The notes: generated by a model not told the origin, from the letters alone. Numbered from the stretch's first letter, positions 46,988-55,931 are shown. The stretch is 64,000 nt of DNA from Streptomyces xanthophaeus (GCF_030440515.1 NZ_CP076543.1:2852001-2916000); one strand, 5' to 3'. Program-made: numbers and translations.

Positions 46988-47368
46988 ATGGGTCCGGTGA
47001 AAGACCTGCCTCCCGGCCTGCCGCCGGCCCACTCGCGCACGTGGCACAGCCGCCGTTGGTGGGATCAGCTGGGATACCTGCGCGTGCGCTCCCTGGCGAA
47101 CCCCGAATGGCCCCGGGACATGCGGTGGCTGATCGCATGGCTGCGACGCGAGCGCTCGGCCGCCCTTCCCGAGGATCACGACCTCTACGACAAGGCGATC
47201 GCCGCGGCCCAGGGCTGTGCACGCGCGTGCCGGCGGACGCCGCCGGAGGCCGACCGCGCCTGGGACCGCCTTCTCGAACCGGTCGACGCGTTGCTGACGA
47301 GGCGGCAGACAAGACACCTCGACGCGGTCCGCGAGGCCCGGGCCGGGCAGGACGACCCGCGTTCCTGA
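46988..47368 (+). CDS. hypothetical Trp/Arg-rich protein
   Basis: A 126-residue basic protein with many Trp and Arg (HSRTWHSRRWWDQLGYLRVR, then WPRDMRWLIAWLRRERS). The helical content and composition suggest nucleic-acid or membrane-surface binding. Strong G/C in third positions supports it as coding. It has no recognised family. The ATG at 46988 has no obvious ribosome site, and a GTG at 46997 (VKDLPP) is equally possible. It converges on sodN, separated by a hairpin. Confidence 0.55.
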   Translation: MGPVKDLPPGLPPAHSRTWHSRRWWDQLGYLRVRSLANPEWPRDMRWLIAWLRRERSAALPEDHDLYDKAIAAAQGCARACRRTPPEADRAWDRLLEPVDALLTRRQTRHLDAVREARAGQDDPRS

Positions 47369-47441
47369 AGCGGGCGCCCGCCCCGGACACGCAGCCGGGC
47401 GCCCGGCAGGGGCGCGCCGCACCGGCCGGGGGCGCGGTACA

Positions 47442-47483
47442 TGCAGAGGGGCCCGTCCACCGGTGCGGACGGGCCCCTCTGCA
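47442..47483. terminator. bidirectional terminator between the Trp/Arg-rich gene and sodN
   Basis: A 17-bp perfect stem (arms at 47442-47458 and 47467-47483, beginning TGCAGAGGGGCCC) with an eight-base loop. It lies 14 bp beyond the sodN stop, so it ends the sodN mRNA and probably the opposing transcript. Confidence 0.85.
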
Positions 47484-47497
47484 CGGGAAGGGAAGGC

Positions 47498-47893
47498 TCA
47501 GGCGGCCTTGGTCTCCCAGAAGATGCGGTCGATCTCGGCGATGAGCTCAAGAGCCTTCGCGCCGGTCGCCGGGTCGTTCGACGCCTTGGCGGCCGAAAGG
47601 GCCTTCAGGGTGTCGTTGACCAGGGTGTGCAGCTGCGGGTACTTCTCGAAGTGCGGGGGCTTGAAGTAGTCGCTCCACAGCACCGAGACGTGGTGCTTGG
47701 CGAGCTCGGCGCGCTGCTCCTTGATGGTGATGGCGCGCGCGCGGAAGTCGGCGTCTTCGTTGGCCTGGTACTTCTCCTGCACGGCCTTGACGGACTCGGC
47801 CTCGATGCGGGCCTGGGCAGGGTCGTACACGCCGCACGGAAGATCGCAGTGGGCGGAGACCTTCGCCTTGGGGGCGAAGAGGCGGGAAAGCAT
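47498..47893 (-). CDS. sodN: nickel superoxide dismutase
   Basis: A 131-residue proprotein. The 14-residue N-propeptide (MLSRLFAPKAKVSA) is followed by the nickel hook HCDLPCGVYD, with His15, Cys16 and Cys20 giving the mature His1, Cys2 and Cys6 ligands; the mature length of 117 residues is normal. It dismutates superoxide in the cytoplasm. GAGGAGGACAC precedes the start, as in the divergent protease gene. The family is regulated by nickel through Nur in Streptomyces, but I cannot see an obvious Nur box. The intergenic region between sodN and sodX is 171 bp. Confidence 0.97.
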   Translation of the reverse strand: MLSRLFAPKAKVSAHCDLPCGVYDPAQARIEAESVKAVQEKYQANEDADFRARAITIKEQRAELAKHHVSVLWSDYFKPPHFEKYPQLHTLVNDTLKALSAAKASNDPATGAKALELIAEIDRIFWETKAA

Positions 47894-48064
47894 GGAGTGT
47901 GTCCTCCTCGTGATCGTCTTCTCAAGGGGGAGATTACTCGCTGAACAACCGGATTTCGCGGGCGCCCCCATGGGCTTAGGACAAAAGTCCAGGGGCGCGG
48001 CCGGACCGGTGAGCGAATGTACGGACCCGTGCGGCAGCATGCGGGGGTGACGAGGAGGACACGG

Positions 48065-48487
48065 ATGGTGGAGAACGGGCGCCCGCGCAAGCGGTTCGGG
48101 GTGGTGGACGTGACGGGGGCGTCGATGGTGCCCACGCTGCTGAACGGGGACCAGCTGGTGGTCCGGTACGGGGCTGCCGTACGGCCGGGCGACGTGGTCG
48201 TGCTGCGGCATCCGCTCCAGCAGGACCTGCTGGTGGTCAAGCGCGCGGTGGAGCGGCGGCCGGGCGGCAGCTGGTGGGTGCTCGGCGACAACCCGTACAA
48301 CGAGACCGGCGACAGCACCGTCTACGGCGCGGTGCCCGCGGAGCTGGTGCTGGCGACGGCGGTGCTGCGCTTCAGGCCGCGCGAGGAGGATCAGCGTTCG
48401 CTGAGGGCCCGGCTGTCCTGGGCGGTCTCGGCGCTGCGCCCGCTGCGGGCGGACTCCTCGGCCTCCAGCCGCTTGCGGGCGCGGTAG
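48065..48487 (+). CDS. sodX: nickel-type superoxide dismutase maturation protease (SodX)
   Basis: A 140-residue S26-type protease without a membrane anchor. Ser20 lies in TGASMVPTL and Lys59 in LLVVKRAV, the Ser/Lys dyad of signal peptidases. It removes the NiSOD propeptide to expose His1. It lies divergent from sodN. I use ATG 48065 because the ribosome site GAGGAGGACACGG is eight bases ahead; the same sequence precedes sodN. The last 97 bases overlap the CGNR regulator gene tail to tail, an unusually large convergent overlap. Confidence 0.92.
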   Translation: MVENGRPRKRFGVVDVTGASMVPTLLNGDQLVVRYGAAVRPGDVVVLRHPLQQDLLVVKRAVERRPGGSWWVLGDNPYNETGDSTVYGAVPAELVLATAVLRFRPREEDQRSLRARLSWAVSALRPLRADSSASSRLRAR

Positions 48488-49020
48488 GCGGCCACGTTCG
48501 CCCGGGTGGCGCAGCGGTCGGAGCAGTAGCGCCGGGAGCGGTTGGTGGAGGTGTCGAGGTAGGCGTTGCGGCAGGGCGCGGCCTGGCACAGGCCGAGGCG
48601 GTCGGGGCCGTGCTCGGTGAGGGCGAAGGCCAGGCCCATGGAGGCCATGGCGGCGTAGCCGGCGGAGGCGTTCGAGGGGTGCTCGGCGAGGTGGATGTGC
48701 CAGTCGGGGCGGCCGTCGTCGTCGAGGGTCTCGTGGCCGGACACCTGGGGGCTGACGGGGAACTCCATGAGCAGCGAGTTCAGCAGGTCGACCGCGAGGA
48801 CGTGGTCGCCGCCGTCGGCGGCCTCGAATACGGAGCGCAGGCGGCCGCGGACGTTGCGGAAGCGGGTGACGTCGCCGTCGGTGACGCGGCGCGCCATCTG
48901 CTGACTCGCGCCGAACAGGGCGCGGACGGCGTCCACCGAGGTGAGCGCGTCCTTGTTGCGGGCCGGCTCCTCGGTGTTGACCAGGCGCACGGCGAAGTCC
49001 GAGTAATGGGCCAGTTCCAC
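48391..49020 (-). CDS. CGNR zinc-finger/ABATE-type transcription regulator
   Basis: A 209-residue protein. The N-terminal ABATE-like domain (SDFAVRLVNTEEPARNKDAL, then SVDAVRALFGASQQMARRVT) is followed by the CGNR-type zinc finger: GLCQAAPCRNAYLDTSTNRS, RRYCSDRCATRANVAAYRAR. Such proteins are stress-response regulators that bind a ligand in the ABATE domain. The start GTG at 49020 has AAGGA six bases ahead. It diverges from the methyltransferase and its end lies in the 3' end of sodX, so its C-terminal reading frame is shared in antisense. Confidence 0.9.
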   Translation of the reverse strand: MELAHYSDFAVRLVNTEEPARNKDALTSVDAVRALFGASQQMARRVTDGDVTRFRNVRGRLRSVFEAADGGDHVLAVDLLNSLLMEFPVSPQVSGHETLDDDGRPDWHIHLAEHPSNASAGYAAMASMGLAFALTEHGPDRLGLCQAAPCRNAYLDTSTNRSRRYCSDRCATRANVAAYRARKRLEAEESARSGRSAETAQDSRALSER

Positions 49021-49102
49021 TTGTAGTCCTTACGGCTGCGGATTAGTGTCTCCGGTAACGGCTGAGACGTCTTCGAGGGTATTACGTACGGAGGGGATCG
49101 GG

Positions 49103-49873
49103 ATGACGGATACGACCGAAGCGACGGGCACGACCGACTGGCAGGCCTGGCAGGACAGCTGGGACCGGCAGCAGGAGTGGTACATGCCCGACCGCGAGGA
49201 GCGGTTCCGCGTGATGCTGGACATGGTCGAGGCACTGGTGGGACCCGCCCCCCGGGTGCTGGATCTCGCATGCGGTACGGGAAGTATCACGGACCGCGTC
49301 CTCAGGCGGTTCCCGCAAGCCACCAGTACGGGCGTCGATCTCGACCCCGCCCTGTTGACCATCGCCGAGGGCCACTTCGCGGGCGACGCACGGGTCACCT
49401 TCGTGACCGCCGACCTCAAGGACCCCGACTGGCGCGCCGCCCTCCCCCACGGCTCCTTCGACGCGATCCTGACGGCCACGGCCCTGCACTGGCTGCCGAG
49501 CGCGGACCTGGCCGTCCTGTACGGGCAGCTCGCGCCGCTGCTGGCCCCGGGCGGGGTGTTCATGAACGCCGACCACATGCCCGACCCGGCCACCCCGCGC
49601 ATCGACGCCGCCGAGCACGCCCACCGGCACGCCGGCATGGACCGGGCCAAGGCGGCCGGAGCGGTGGACTGGCGCGAATGGTGGGCGCTGGCGGGCGCCG
49701 AACCGGCACTCGCCGAGCAGGTGAAGCAGCGCTTCGAGATCTACGGGGAGCACGCGGACGGCGACACCCCCTCCGAGACCTGGCACGCCGAGACCCTGCG
49801 CGCCGCGGGCTTCGCGGAGGCCCGTACGGTCTGGCGCTCCCCCTCGGACGCGCTGGTCCTAGGTCTGAAGTAG
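49103..49873 (+). CDS. class I SAM-dependent methyltransferase
   Basis: A 256-residue methyltransferase. Motif I is VLDLACGTG (about 50-58), motif II DAILTATALHWLP, and a post-motif LAPGGVFMNADHM. No membrane part is visible. GGAGGGGATCGGG precedes the ATG. It is divergent from the CGNR gene, and the two may share a promoter region of 82 bp; whether the regulator controls it is open. The substrate is unknown; trans-aconitate or small metabolite enzymes share this form. Confidence 0.9.
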   Translation: MTDTTEATGTTDWQAWQDSWDRQQEWYMPDREERFRVMLDMVEALVGPAPRVLDLACGTGSITDRVLRRFPQATSTGVDLDPALLTIAEGHFAGDARVTFVTADLKDPDWRAALPHGSFDAILTATALHWLPSADLAVLYGQLAPLLAPGGVFMNADHMPDPATPRIDAAEHAHRHAGMDRAKAAGAVDWREWWALAGAEPALAEQVKQRFEIYGEHADGDTPSETWHAETLRAAGFAEARTVWRSPSDALVLGLK

Positions 49874-49889
49874 GGACCTCGGAACGGCT

Positions 49890-49921
49890 GAGGGGCGGTA
49901 CGGGATCCCGTACCGCCCCTC
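49890..49921. terminator. perfect 32-bp palindromic terminator
   Basis: A perfect palindrome without any spacer, centred at 49905/49906 with 16-base arms beginning GAGGGGCGGTACGGG. It lies between the convergent methyltransferase and ABC ATPase genes and can act in both directions. Confidence 0.85.
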
Positions 49922-49956
49922 ACCGGTCCGCGGGCGCGGACCACAGCCTCTCGGAG

Positions 49957-50721
49957 CTACAGCACCTTGGAGAGGAACGCCTTCGTCCGGTCGTGCTGGG
50001 GGTTGCCCAGGACGTCGCGGGGGTGGCCGGACTCGACGACCACGCCGCCGTCCATGAAGACGAGGTTGTCGCCGACCTCGCGGGCGAAGCCCATCTCGTG
50101 GGTGACCACGATCATGGTCATGCCCGACTCGGCGAGGTCCCGCATGACGTCCAGGACGTCACCGACCAGCTCCGGGTCGAGGGCCGAGGTCGGCTCGTCG
50201 AAGAGCATCAGCTTCGGCTCCATGGCCAGCGCGCGGGCGATCGCCACACGCTGCTGCTGACCGCCGGAGAGCTGGGTCGGGTAGTTCCCGCCCTTGTCCC
50301 CGAGACCCACCCGGTCCAGGAGCTTGACGGCGCGCTCGCGCGCCACCGCCTTGGACTCGCCCTTGACCATGACCGGGGCTTCCATCACGTTCTCGATGGC
50401 CGTCATGTGCGGGAAGAGGTTGAAGCGCTGGAAGACCATGCCGATGTCCCGGCGCTGGGCCGCGACCTCGCTGTCCTTCAGCTCGTAGAGCTTGTCGCCC
50501 TTCTGGCGGTAGCCGACGAGCTGCCCGTCGACGTACAGCCGTCCCGCGTTGACCTGCTCCAGGTGGTTGATGCACCGCAGGAAGGTCGACTTGCCGGAGC
50601 CGGACGGGCCGACCAGGCAGAAGACCTCACGCGGGGCGACCTCCAGGTCGATGCCCTTGAGGATGTGCGCCGCACCGTAGGACTTGTGGACGCCCTCGGC
50701 CTTCACCATGGCAGTCGTCAT
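49957..50721 (-). CDS. polar amino-acid ABC transporter ATPase
   Basis: A 254-residue ABC ATPase of the polar amino acid group. Walker A is GPSGSGKST (38-46), signature [15 protein letters not shown], Walker [15 protein letters not shown]-loop [11 protein letters not shown]. It powers uptake at the inner membrane. Its ATG overlaps the permease stop by one base. Third and last gene of the operon. The IdeR-type or nitrogen control sites common upstream of such operons were not seen. Confidence 0.95.
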   Translation of the reverse strand: MTTAMVKAEGVHKSYGAAHILKGIDLEVAPREVFCLVGPSGSGKSTFLRCINHLEQVNAGRLYVDGQLVGYRQKGDKLYELKDSEVAAQRRDIGMVFQRFNLFPHMTAIENVMEAPVMVKGESKAVARERAVKLLDRVGLGDKGGNYPTQLSGGQQQRVAIARALAMEPKLMLFDEPTSALDPELVGDVLDVMRDLAESGMTMIVVTHEMGFAREVGDNLVFMDGGVVVESGHPRDVLGNPQHDRTKAFLSKVL

Positions 50722-51662
50722 CAGGCCACCGCCTTGCGGTTCGAGAAGCTGGACAGTTTCGCCTTGATCTTCTGCAGCGGTGTCGGCGGCAGCGAGCGGA
50801 GCGCACCACGGGCGTAGCGGCGCTCCAGGTAGTACTGGCCGACGCTGAACACGCTGGTCAGGGCGAGGTACCAGATCGACGCGACGAAGAACATCTCCAT
50901 CACCGCGAACGAGGTCGAGGCGATGTCCTGGGCCGCGCGCAGCAGGTCGAAGTACTGCACCGCGACGACCAGCGAGGAGGTCTTGAGCATGTTGATGAAC
51001 TCGTTGCCCGACGGCGGCACGATCACCCGCATGGCCTGCGGCAGCACGACGCGGCGCATCGTCTGCGTGCGGGTCATGCCGAGTGCGTGCGAGGCCTCGG
51101 TCTGGCCCTCGTCGACCGACTGGATGCCGGCGCGGACGATCTCCGCCATGTACGCGCCCTCGTTCAGGCCCAGGCCCAGCAGGGCCGCCAGGAACGGGGT
51201 CATGACCTGCGTCATCTCGTCCTTGTAGAACCCGAGGTTCAGGATCGGGAAGATCAGGGCGAGGTTGAACCAGATCAGCAGCTGCACGTACACCGGGGTG
51301 CCGCGGAACAGCCAGATGTAGAACCAGGCGATGGTGCTGGTCACCGGGTTCTTCGAGAGCCGCATGACGGCGAAGAGGATACCGAGGACCAGGCCCAGGG
51401 CCATCGAGGTGATGCTGATCCAGACCGTGTTGACGACACCGCGGAGGATCGTCGGGTCGAACAGCTTCTCCGGCACGGTGGCCCAGCGCACGTTGCCCTG
51501 CGAGAAGGCGACGGCGAGCGCCACGACCAGGCCGATGACGACCACGGCGCTGATCCAGCGGCCGTAGTGGCGCACCGGGATGGCCTTGATGGCCTCGGGG
51601 GGGACGGCCCCGGCCGGCGGGGTGTCCGCCGGGCCCGGGACCTTGTCGAGCTTGTCAGTCAC
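50721..51662 (-). CDS. polar amino-acid ABC transporter permease
   Basis: A 313-residue permease with five to six membrane segments and the EAA loop [20 protein letters not shown] (EAxxLGxxxxQxxxxxxxP). A proline-rich cytoplasmic N-terminus (about 30 residues) precedes the first segment. The His/Glu/Gln/Arg/opine family inner membrane signature is visible around [19 protein letters not shown]. Only one permease gene is present, so it should act as a homodimer. It lies 39 bp after the binding protein gene. Confidence 0.95.
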   Translation of the reverse strand: MTDKLDKVPGPADTPPAGAVPPEAIKAIPVRHYGRWISAVVVIGLVVALAVAFSQGNVRWATVPEKLFDPTILRGVVNTVWISITSMALGLVLGILFAVMRLSKNPVTSTIAWFYIWLFRGTPVYVQLLIWFNLALIFPILNLGFYKDEMTQVMTPFLAALLGLGLNEGAYMAEIVRAGIQSVDEGQTEASHALGMTRTQTMRRVVLPQAMRVIVPPSGNEFINMLKTSSLVVAVQYFDLLRAAQDIASTSFAVMEMFFVASIWYLALTSVFSVGQYYLERRYARGALRSLPPTPLQKIKAKLSSFSNRKAVA

Positions 51663-51701
51663 AGTGACTGCCCTTCAGTGTGCTGCGGTGGTACGCGGAG
51701 A

Positions 51702-52664
51702 TCAGGAACCGGCGTTGATCTTGGCCTCGGTCACGGCGCCGGAGCCCGCGTTCCACTTGTCCAGGGCGGCCTTGTACGTGCCGTCCTTGATGACCGCGTC
51801 AAGGGCTTCCTTGAGCGCGTCGCGCAGCTGGGTGTTCTTCTTGTCCACCGCGATGCCGAAGAGACCGGCGTCGGTCGGGTTGGCGATGGCCTCGAAGTCG
51901 TTGCCGCCACCGGCGGTCTGCGCGATGTACGCGGCGACCGGGGAGTCGTTCAGGTCCGCGGCGGCGCCGCCGGCCTTCACGCGGGTCTGGGCCTCGGCAT
52001 CGGTCGGGAAGGACTCGATCTTGAGCTCGCCCTTGCCGTCCGTCTTGCACTTCTCGGCCTGGGTCTTGGCCGACTCCTCGTACGTGGTGCCGCGCTGCAC
52101 CGCGACCGTCTTGCCGCACAGGTCGTCGAGGGTCTTGATGCCCTGGGGGTTGCCCTTCTTGACCAGGATGCCGGTCGAGGAGGAGAAGTAGTCGACGAAG
52201 TCGACACCGGCACCGGTCTTGGCGCCCTTGTCGTCCAGGCCCTCCTGACGGGCCTTGGTGTCGGTGAGCGAGGACATGACCAGGTCGCTGCGGCCCGTCT
52301 GCATGCTGCCGATCAGCGTGTCGAAGGTGCCGGACTCGAACTTGAACTGCACGCCGAGCTGCTTGGCCATGGCCGCCGCCACGTCGGGGTCGACACCGAC
52401 GATCTTGCCGCCCTCGGTGAACTCCATCGGCGCGTAGGTGGCGTCCGTGCCGACCTTGATGACACCGGCGTCCTGGATCTTCTTCGGGAGCTTGGAGAAG
52501 AGCGGAGCGCTGCTGTTGGCGGCCGCGCCCGACGGGGTGCTGGAGGCCTTGTCGGTCTGGTCACCACAGCCGGTGAGGATCAGGGCGCCCGCGACCGCGA
52601 TCGCGCCGACCGCGGCGATCCGGGACCGTGCGGCGGTCGTACGACGGGTGGTGCTAGCGGTCAT
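51702..52664 (-). CDS. polar amino-acid ABC transporter substrate-binding lipoprotein
   Basis: A 320-residue lipoprotein. Signal peptide ends LILTGC (lipobox Cys about 33). The mature domain has the family signature KVGTDATYAPMEF and VGVDPDVAAAMAKQLGVQ, then DDLCGKTVAVQRGTTYEE. Binds an amino acid (glutamate/glutamine-type or arginine-type) outside the membrane. GGAGGAACCAAGCC precedes the ATG at 52664. First gene of the operon. The long 526-bp upstream gap must hold its promoter. Confidence 0.94.
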   Translation of the reverse strand: MTASTTRRTTAARSRIAAVGAIAVAGALILTGCGDQTDKASSTPSGAAANSSAPLFSKLPKKIQDAGVIKVGTDATYAPMEFTEGGKIVGVDPDVAAAMAKQLGVQFKFESGTFDTLIGSMQTGRSDLVMSSLTDTKARQEGLDDKGAKTGAGVDFVDYFSSSTGILVKKGNPQGIKTLDDLCGKTVAVQRGTTYEESAKTQAEKCKTDGKGELKIESFPTDAEAQTRVKAGGAAADLNDSPVAAYIAQTAGGGNDFEAIANPTDAGLFGIAVDKKNTQLRDALKEALDAVIKDGTYKAALDKWNAGSGAVTEAKINAGS

Positions 52665-53190
52665 GGCTTGGTTCCTCCGGCGCTGGTGGAAAAGCAACGA
52701 AAAACGGTCGAACACGCACCATCGAGTGTCGCGACCTTGTGTGATTACGGCATCTTGCCATTCGGACTGAGACATTCAGGGTGCCCGTCAGGTCAAAATC
52801 GCATAACGGGCGCCCGGGGTAGCCCAACAGGACTGCGGGGAAGGGGGTTCGAAGCCGCAGATACTGCTGTGACCTGCTGGTTTTGCCGAAGTTTCTCCTG
52901 GGCGTCTCGCCCACTGGACGGCAAGGTTTGGACTTTTCGCCAAAAGCCGGGCAAGGGACCTACAGTTGAGCGGGAATCGACTCGTCTGGGCGAGCGTTCT
53001 TCGGGTAGAACAGATCCTTACACCCCTCATCCGGGGCTCAGGGCGCGCGTGCGGCGCGCCCGCGCGTACGAACCTCCCCTTCGCGGAGACGGGCCAACCG
53101 TTGACGCGGAGTACGGACGCGGTGCCCGCCCACCCCTTAACCAGGAGTGGCCACCCTCAACGATTCAAAGGACTTAAGGGGTCACACGAA
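52665..53190. other. 526-bp divergent regulatory region between the ABC operon and malic enzyme
   Basis: No gene-like frame. The left half is A/T-richer (AAAAGCAACGAAAAACGG near the transporter start; CTTTTCGCC-AAAAG hairpin at about 52933-52947). It should hold the promoters of the ABC operon and of the malic enzyme. The last part has TTGACG at 53101-53106 and TTAAG elements, but I cannot define a full promoter. A TTCGAAG stretch at 52849 resembles a tRNA T-loop by chance only. Confidence 0.4.
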
Positions 53191-54393
53191 GTGGCAGCGG
53201 AAATCTTCAACCCTCGCAGTGACAGCGTCACGGACAACAACCCGGACGCGGTGTTCGCGCTGCACCGGGGCGGCAAGATGGCCATCCAGGCCACAGTGCC
53301 GGTCACCAACAAGGATGACCTTTCCCTCGCGTACACGCCCGGCGTGGCGAAGGTGTGCACCGCCATCGCCGAGCAGCCGGAGCTGGTGAACGAGTACACC
53401 TGGAAGTCCAACGTGGTCGCCGTCGTCACCGACGGTACGGCCGTGCTCGGACTCGGTGACATCGGTCCCGAGGCCTCCCTCCCCGTGATGGAGGGCAAGG
53501 CGATCCTCTTCAAGCAGTTCGGCGGCGTGGACGCGATTCCGATCGCGCTCGCCACCAAGGACACGGACGAGATCATCGAGACGGTCATCCGTCTCGCTCC
53601 GTCCTTCGGCGGGGTGAACCTGGAGGACATCTCCGCGCCCCGCTGCTTCGAGATCGAGCGCCGCCTCCAGGAGGCGCTGGACATCCCGATCTTCCACGAC
53701 GACCAGCACGGCACCGCCATCGTGACGCTCGCCGCGCTGCGCAACGCCGCGAAGCTGACGGGTCGCACCCTCGGCGACCTGCGCGCCGTGATCTCGGGTG
53801 CGGGCGCGGCCGGTATCGCCATCGCCAAGATCCTGGTGGACGCGGGCATCGGCGACGTCTGCGTCACCGACCGCAAGGGCGTCGTGTCCGCGGACCGCTC
53901 CGACCTGACGGACGTCAAGGCGGAGATCGCGGGCCTGACCAACAAGACCGGCCAGACGGGCTCCCTGGAGACCGCGCTGAACGGCGCGGACGTCTTCATC
54001 GGCGTCTCCGGCGGTACGGTCCCGGAGGAGGCGGTGGCCTCGATGGCGAAGGACGCGTTCGTCTTCGCCATGGCCAACCCGAACCCGGAGGTCCACCCGG
54101 ACGTCGCGCACAAGTACGCGGCGGTCGTGGCCACGGGCCGTTCGGACTTCCCGAACCAGATCAACAACGTTCTGGCGTTCCCGGGCATCTTCGCGGGTGC
54201 CCTCAAGGTGCGCGCCACCCGGATCACCGAGGGCATGAAGATCGCCGCCGCCGACGCCATCGCCGGTGTCGTGGGTGACGAGCTCGCCGCCGACTACGTG
54301 ATCCCGTCGCCGTTCGACGAGCGCGTGGCCGAGGCCGTCGCCAACGCCGTGGCCGCCGCGGCCAAGGCCGACGGCGTGGCCCGTCTGGTCTGA
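53191..54393 (+). CDS. NAD(P)-dependent malic enzyme
   Basis: A 400-residue bacterial-type malic enzyme. Malic domain with LAYTPGVAKVC, TDGTAVLGLGDIGPEA and VNLEDISAPRCFEIE followed by IFHDDQHGTAIV; the NAD(P) domain carries VISGAGAAGIAIAK. It oxidises malate to pyruvate with NADP and links TCA intermediates to anabolic pyruvate and NADPH. Start GTG at 53191 with AAGGGG ten bases before; the frame is open further upstream. A strong terminator follows. Streptomyces usually also have a second malic enzyme. Confidence 0.95.
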   Translation: MAAEIFNPRSDSVTDNNPDAVFALHRGGKMAIQATVPVTNKDDLSLAYTPGVAKVCTAIAEQPELVNEYTWKSNVVAVVTDGTAVLGLGDIGPEASLPVMEGKAILFKQFGGVDAIPIALATKDTDEIIETVIRLAPSFGGVNLEDISAPRCFEIERRLQEALDIPIFHDDQHGTAIVTLAALRNAAKLTGRTLGDLRAVISGAGAAGIAIAKILVDAGIGDVCVTDRKGVVSADRSDLTDVKAEIAGLTNKTGQTGSLETALNGADVFIGVSGGTVPEEAVASMAKDAFVFAMANPNPEVHPDVAHKYAAVVATGRSDFPNQINNVLAFPGIFAGALKVRATRITEGMKIAAADAIAGVVGDELAADYVIPSPFDERVAEAVANAVAAAAKADGVARLV

Positions 54394-54415
54394 GACCGGA
54401 CCTGAGCAGTACGAG

Positions 54416-54453
54416 AAAAGGCCCGACCGGATCCCCTCCGGCCGGGCCTTTCC
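54416..54453 (+). terminator. terminator of the malic enzyme gene
   Basis: AAAGGCCCG-A-CCGGA pairs with TCCGG-C-CGGGCCTTT around a five-base loop, about 25 bp after the stop. Flanked by A and T tracts, a good intrinsic terminator. Confidence 0.85.
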
Positions 54454-54700
54454 GTTCATCCGCCACAGATCGCCTGACCGCGTGCCCGGCCCGGCCCGGT
54501 CCCGGCGGGGGTCCGATTCGCTCAAGTACGGCACAGGTTCTCCTTGTTCTGCACTGCATCGGGAGCCCGCCCGGCGGACCGTCCCCGTCCCCCGCCGGGG
54601 CCGGCACGGGCGGGGTGGCCGGGGCTGCTGAGACGAAGGCCTCAGGCGGGCGGTCCCCGAGGGACTGGAACCCGCCCCTACCGAGCGGTAGCGTCGCCGC
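54454..54700. other. intergenic region upstream of the oxidoreductase gene
   Basis: No gene. TAGCGT at 54689-54694 lies seven bases before the oxidoreductase ATG and there is no Shine-Dalgarno, so the transcript is likely leaderless. The rest is GC-rich and without obvious repeats. Confidence 0.4.
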
Positions 54701-55663
54701 ATGTTCGCTGCCTACGCCGCCCGAATCGACCGTGACCAGCCGCTGAACGGCCTAGAGCTGGGCGACCGCCCGGCCCCCGAGGCCCGGCCGGGCTGGGTGA
54801 CCGTGAACGTCAAGGCCGCCTCCCTCAACCACCACGACCTCTGGTCGCTGCGCGGGGTCGGCCTCGGCGAGGAAAGACTCCCGATGATCCTCGGCTGCGA
54901 CGCCGCCGGGATCGACCAGGACGGCAACGAGGTCGTCCTGCACTCCGTGATCGGCCAGAGCGGCCACGGGGTCGGCCCGGACGAGCCGCGCTCGATCCTG
55001 ACCGAGCGCTACCAGGGGACCTTCGCCGAGCAGGTGACCGTCCCCGCCTGGAACGTGCTGCGCAAGCCCGCCGAGCTGACCTTCGAGGAGGCCGCCTGCC
55101 TTCCGACGGCCTGGCTGACGGCGTACCGGATGCTGTTCACCAACGCCGGGGTCCGCCCCGGGGACTCCGTCCTGGTGCAGGGCGCCGGCGGCGGTGTCGC
55201 GACCGCCGCGATCGCCCTCGGCAAGGCGGCCGGCCTGCGGGTGTTCGCCACGAGCCGGGACGAGGCCAAGCGCAAGCGCGCCGTGGAGCTGGGCGCGGCG
55301 GAGGCGTTCGAGCCGGGTGCGCGCCTGCCGCAGCGGGTGGACGCGGTGATCGAGACGGTGGGAGCCGCCACGTGGTCGCACTCCGTGAAGTCCCTGCGTC
55401 CGGGCGGCACCCTGGTGATCTCCGGCGCCACGAGCGGCGACCGCCCGGCGCACGCCGAGCTGACCCGCATCTTCTTCCTGGAGCTGAAGGTGGTCGGCTC
55501 GACCATGGGCTCGAAGGACGAGCTGGAGGACCTGCTCGCCTTCTGCGCGAACACAGGGCTGCGGCCGGTCATCGACGAGGTGCTGCCGCTGGACCGGGCG
55601 CGCGAGGGATTCGAGAAGCTCGCGTCGGGCGACCTCTTCGGCAAGATCGTCCTCACCCCCTGA
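54701..55663 (+). CDS. zinc-type alcohol dehydrogenase-like oxidoreductase (MDR family)
   Basis: A 320-residue medium-chain dehydrogenase/reductase. GroES-like N-terminus with SLNHHDLWSLRGVG and LGCDAAGI; NAD(P) fold with VLVQGAGGGVATAAIALGKA (AxxGxxG). It lacks the structural zinc Cys cluster, which favours the quinone-reductase/enoyl-reductase type over classical zinc ADHs, although HHD near residue 45 replaces the usual catalytic Cys. Likely reduces a quinone, enone or aldehyde. Probably leaderless. Followed within 60 bp by the HTH/Clp-N pair. Confidence 0.9.
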   Translation: MFAAYAARIDRDQPLNGLELGDRPAPEARPGWVTVNVKAASLNHHDLWSLRGVGLGEERLPMILGCDAAGIDQDGNEVVLHSVIGQSGHGVGPDEPRSILTERYQGTFAEQVTVPAWNVLRKPAELTFEEAACLPTAWLTAYRMLFTNAGVRPGDSVLVQGAGGGVATAAIALGKAAGLRVFATSRDEAKRKRAVELGAAEAFEPGARLPQRVDAVIETVGAATWSHSVKSLRPGGTLVISGATSGDRPAHAELTRIFFLELKVVGSTMGSKDELEDLLAFCANTGLRPVIDEVLPLDRAREGFEKLASGDLFGKIVLTP

Positions 55664-55672
55664 CCGCCCTGG

Positions 55673-55719
55673 ATGTCAACGAGGGTTGACGAACCTCTCG
55701 CGTCAACCTACATTGACAT
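55673..55719 (+). promoter_or_regulatory. promoter with two GTCAAC/GTTGAC dyads before the HTH gene
   Basis: GTCAAC (55675-55680)-N4-GTTGAC (55685-55690) is a perfect dyad; GTCAAC (55702-55707) with ATTGAC (55712-55717) forms a second one. They overlie a promoter with -35 TTGACG (55686-55691), 17-bp spacing and -10 TACATT (55709-55714). The ATG follows eight bases later, so the mRNA should be leaderless. The dyads overlap both promoter elements, a repressor or autoregulation layout. Confidence 0.75.
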
Positions 55720-55721
55720 CC

Positions 55722-55931
55722 ATGACCGAAGCCACTGATCTCGCCGAACGGGCCGGTGACCGTGACCCGCGCGTGGGCCTGCGTGCCGTGGCCGCCCTCC
55801 GGAGGCTGCTCGAGCAGCTGGAGGCCGTACAGGTACGCAGCGCCCGCGCGCAGGGGTGGTCCTGGCAGGAGATCGCGGCCGAGCTGGGCGTCAGCCGGCA
55901 GGCCGTGCACAAGAAATACGGGAGGCTCTGA
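55722..55931 (+). CDS. small helix-turn-helix protein
   Basis: A 69-residue HTH protein. After a charged helix (VGLRAVAALRRLLEQLEAVQ) the DNA-binding unit is GWSWQEIAAELGVSRQAVHK, a classic homeodomain-like HTH with the residues RQAVHKK in recognition helix. It probably binds the dyads just upstream. Its TGA overlaps the ATG of the Clp-N protein by one base, so both are translationally coupled. The leaderless start agrees with the absence of a ribosome site. Regulates, by inference, this operon and possibly others. Confidence 0.88.
   Translation: MTEATDLAERAGDRDPRVGLRAVAALRRLLEQLEAVQVRSARAQGWSWQEIAAELGVSRQAVHKKYGRL

Noticed and set aside
52840..52870. tRNA-like T-loop (GGTTCGAAG)
   Set aside because: No acceptor stem or anticodon arm can be drawn around it.
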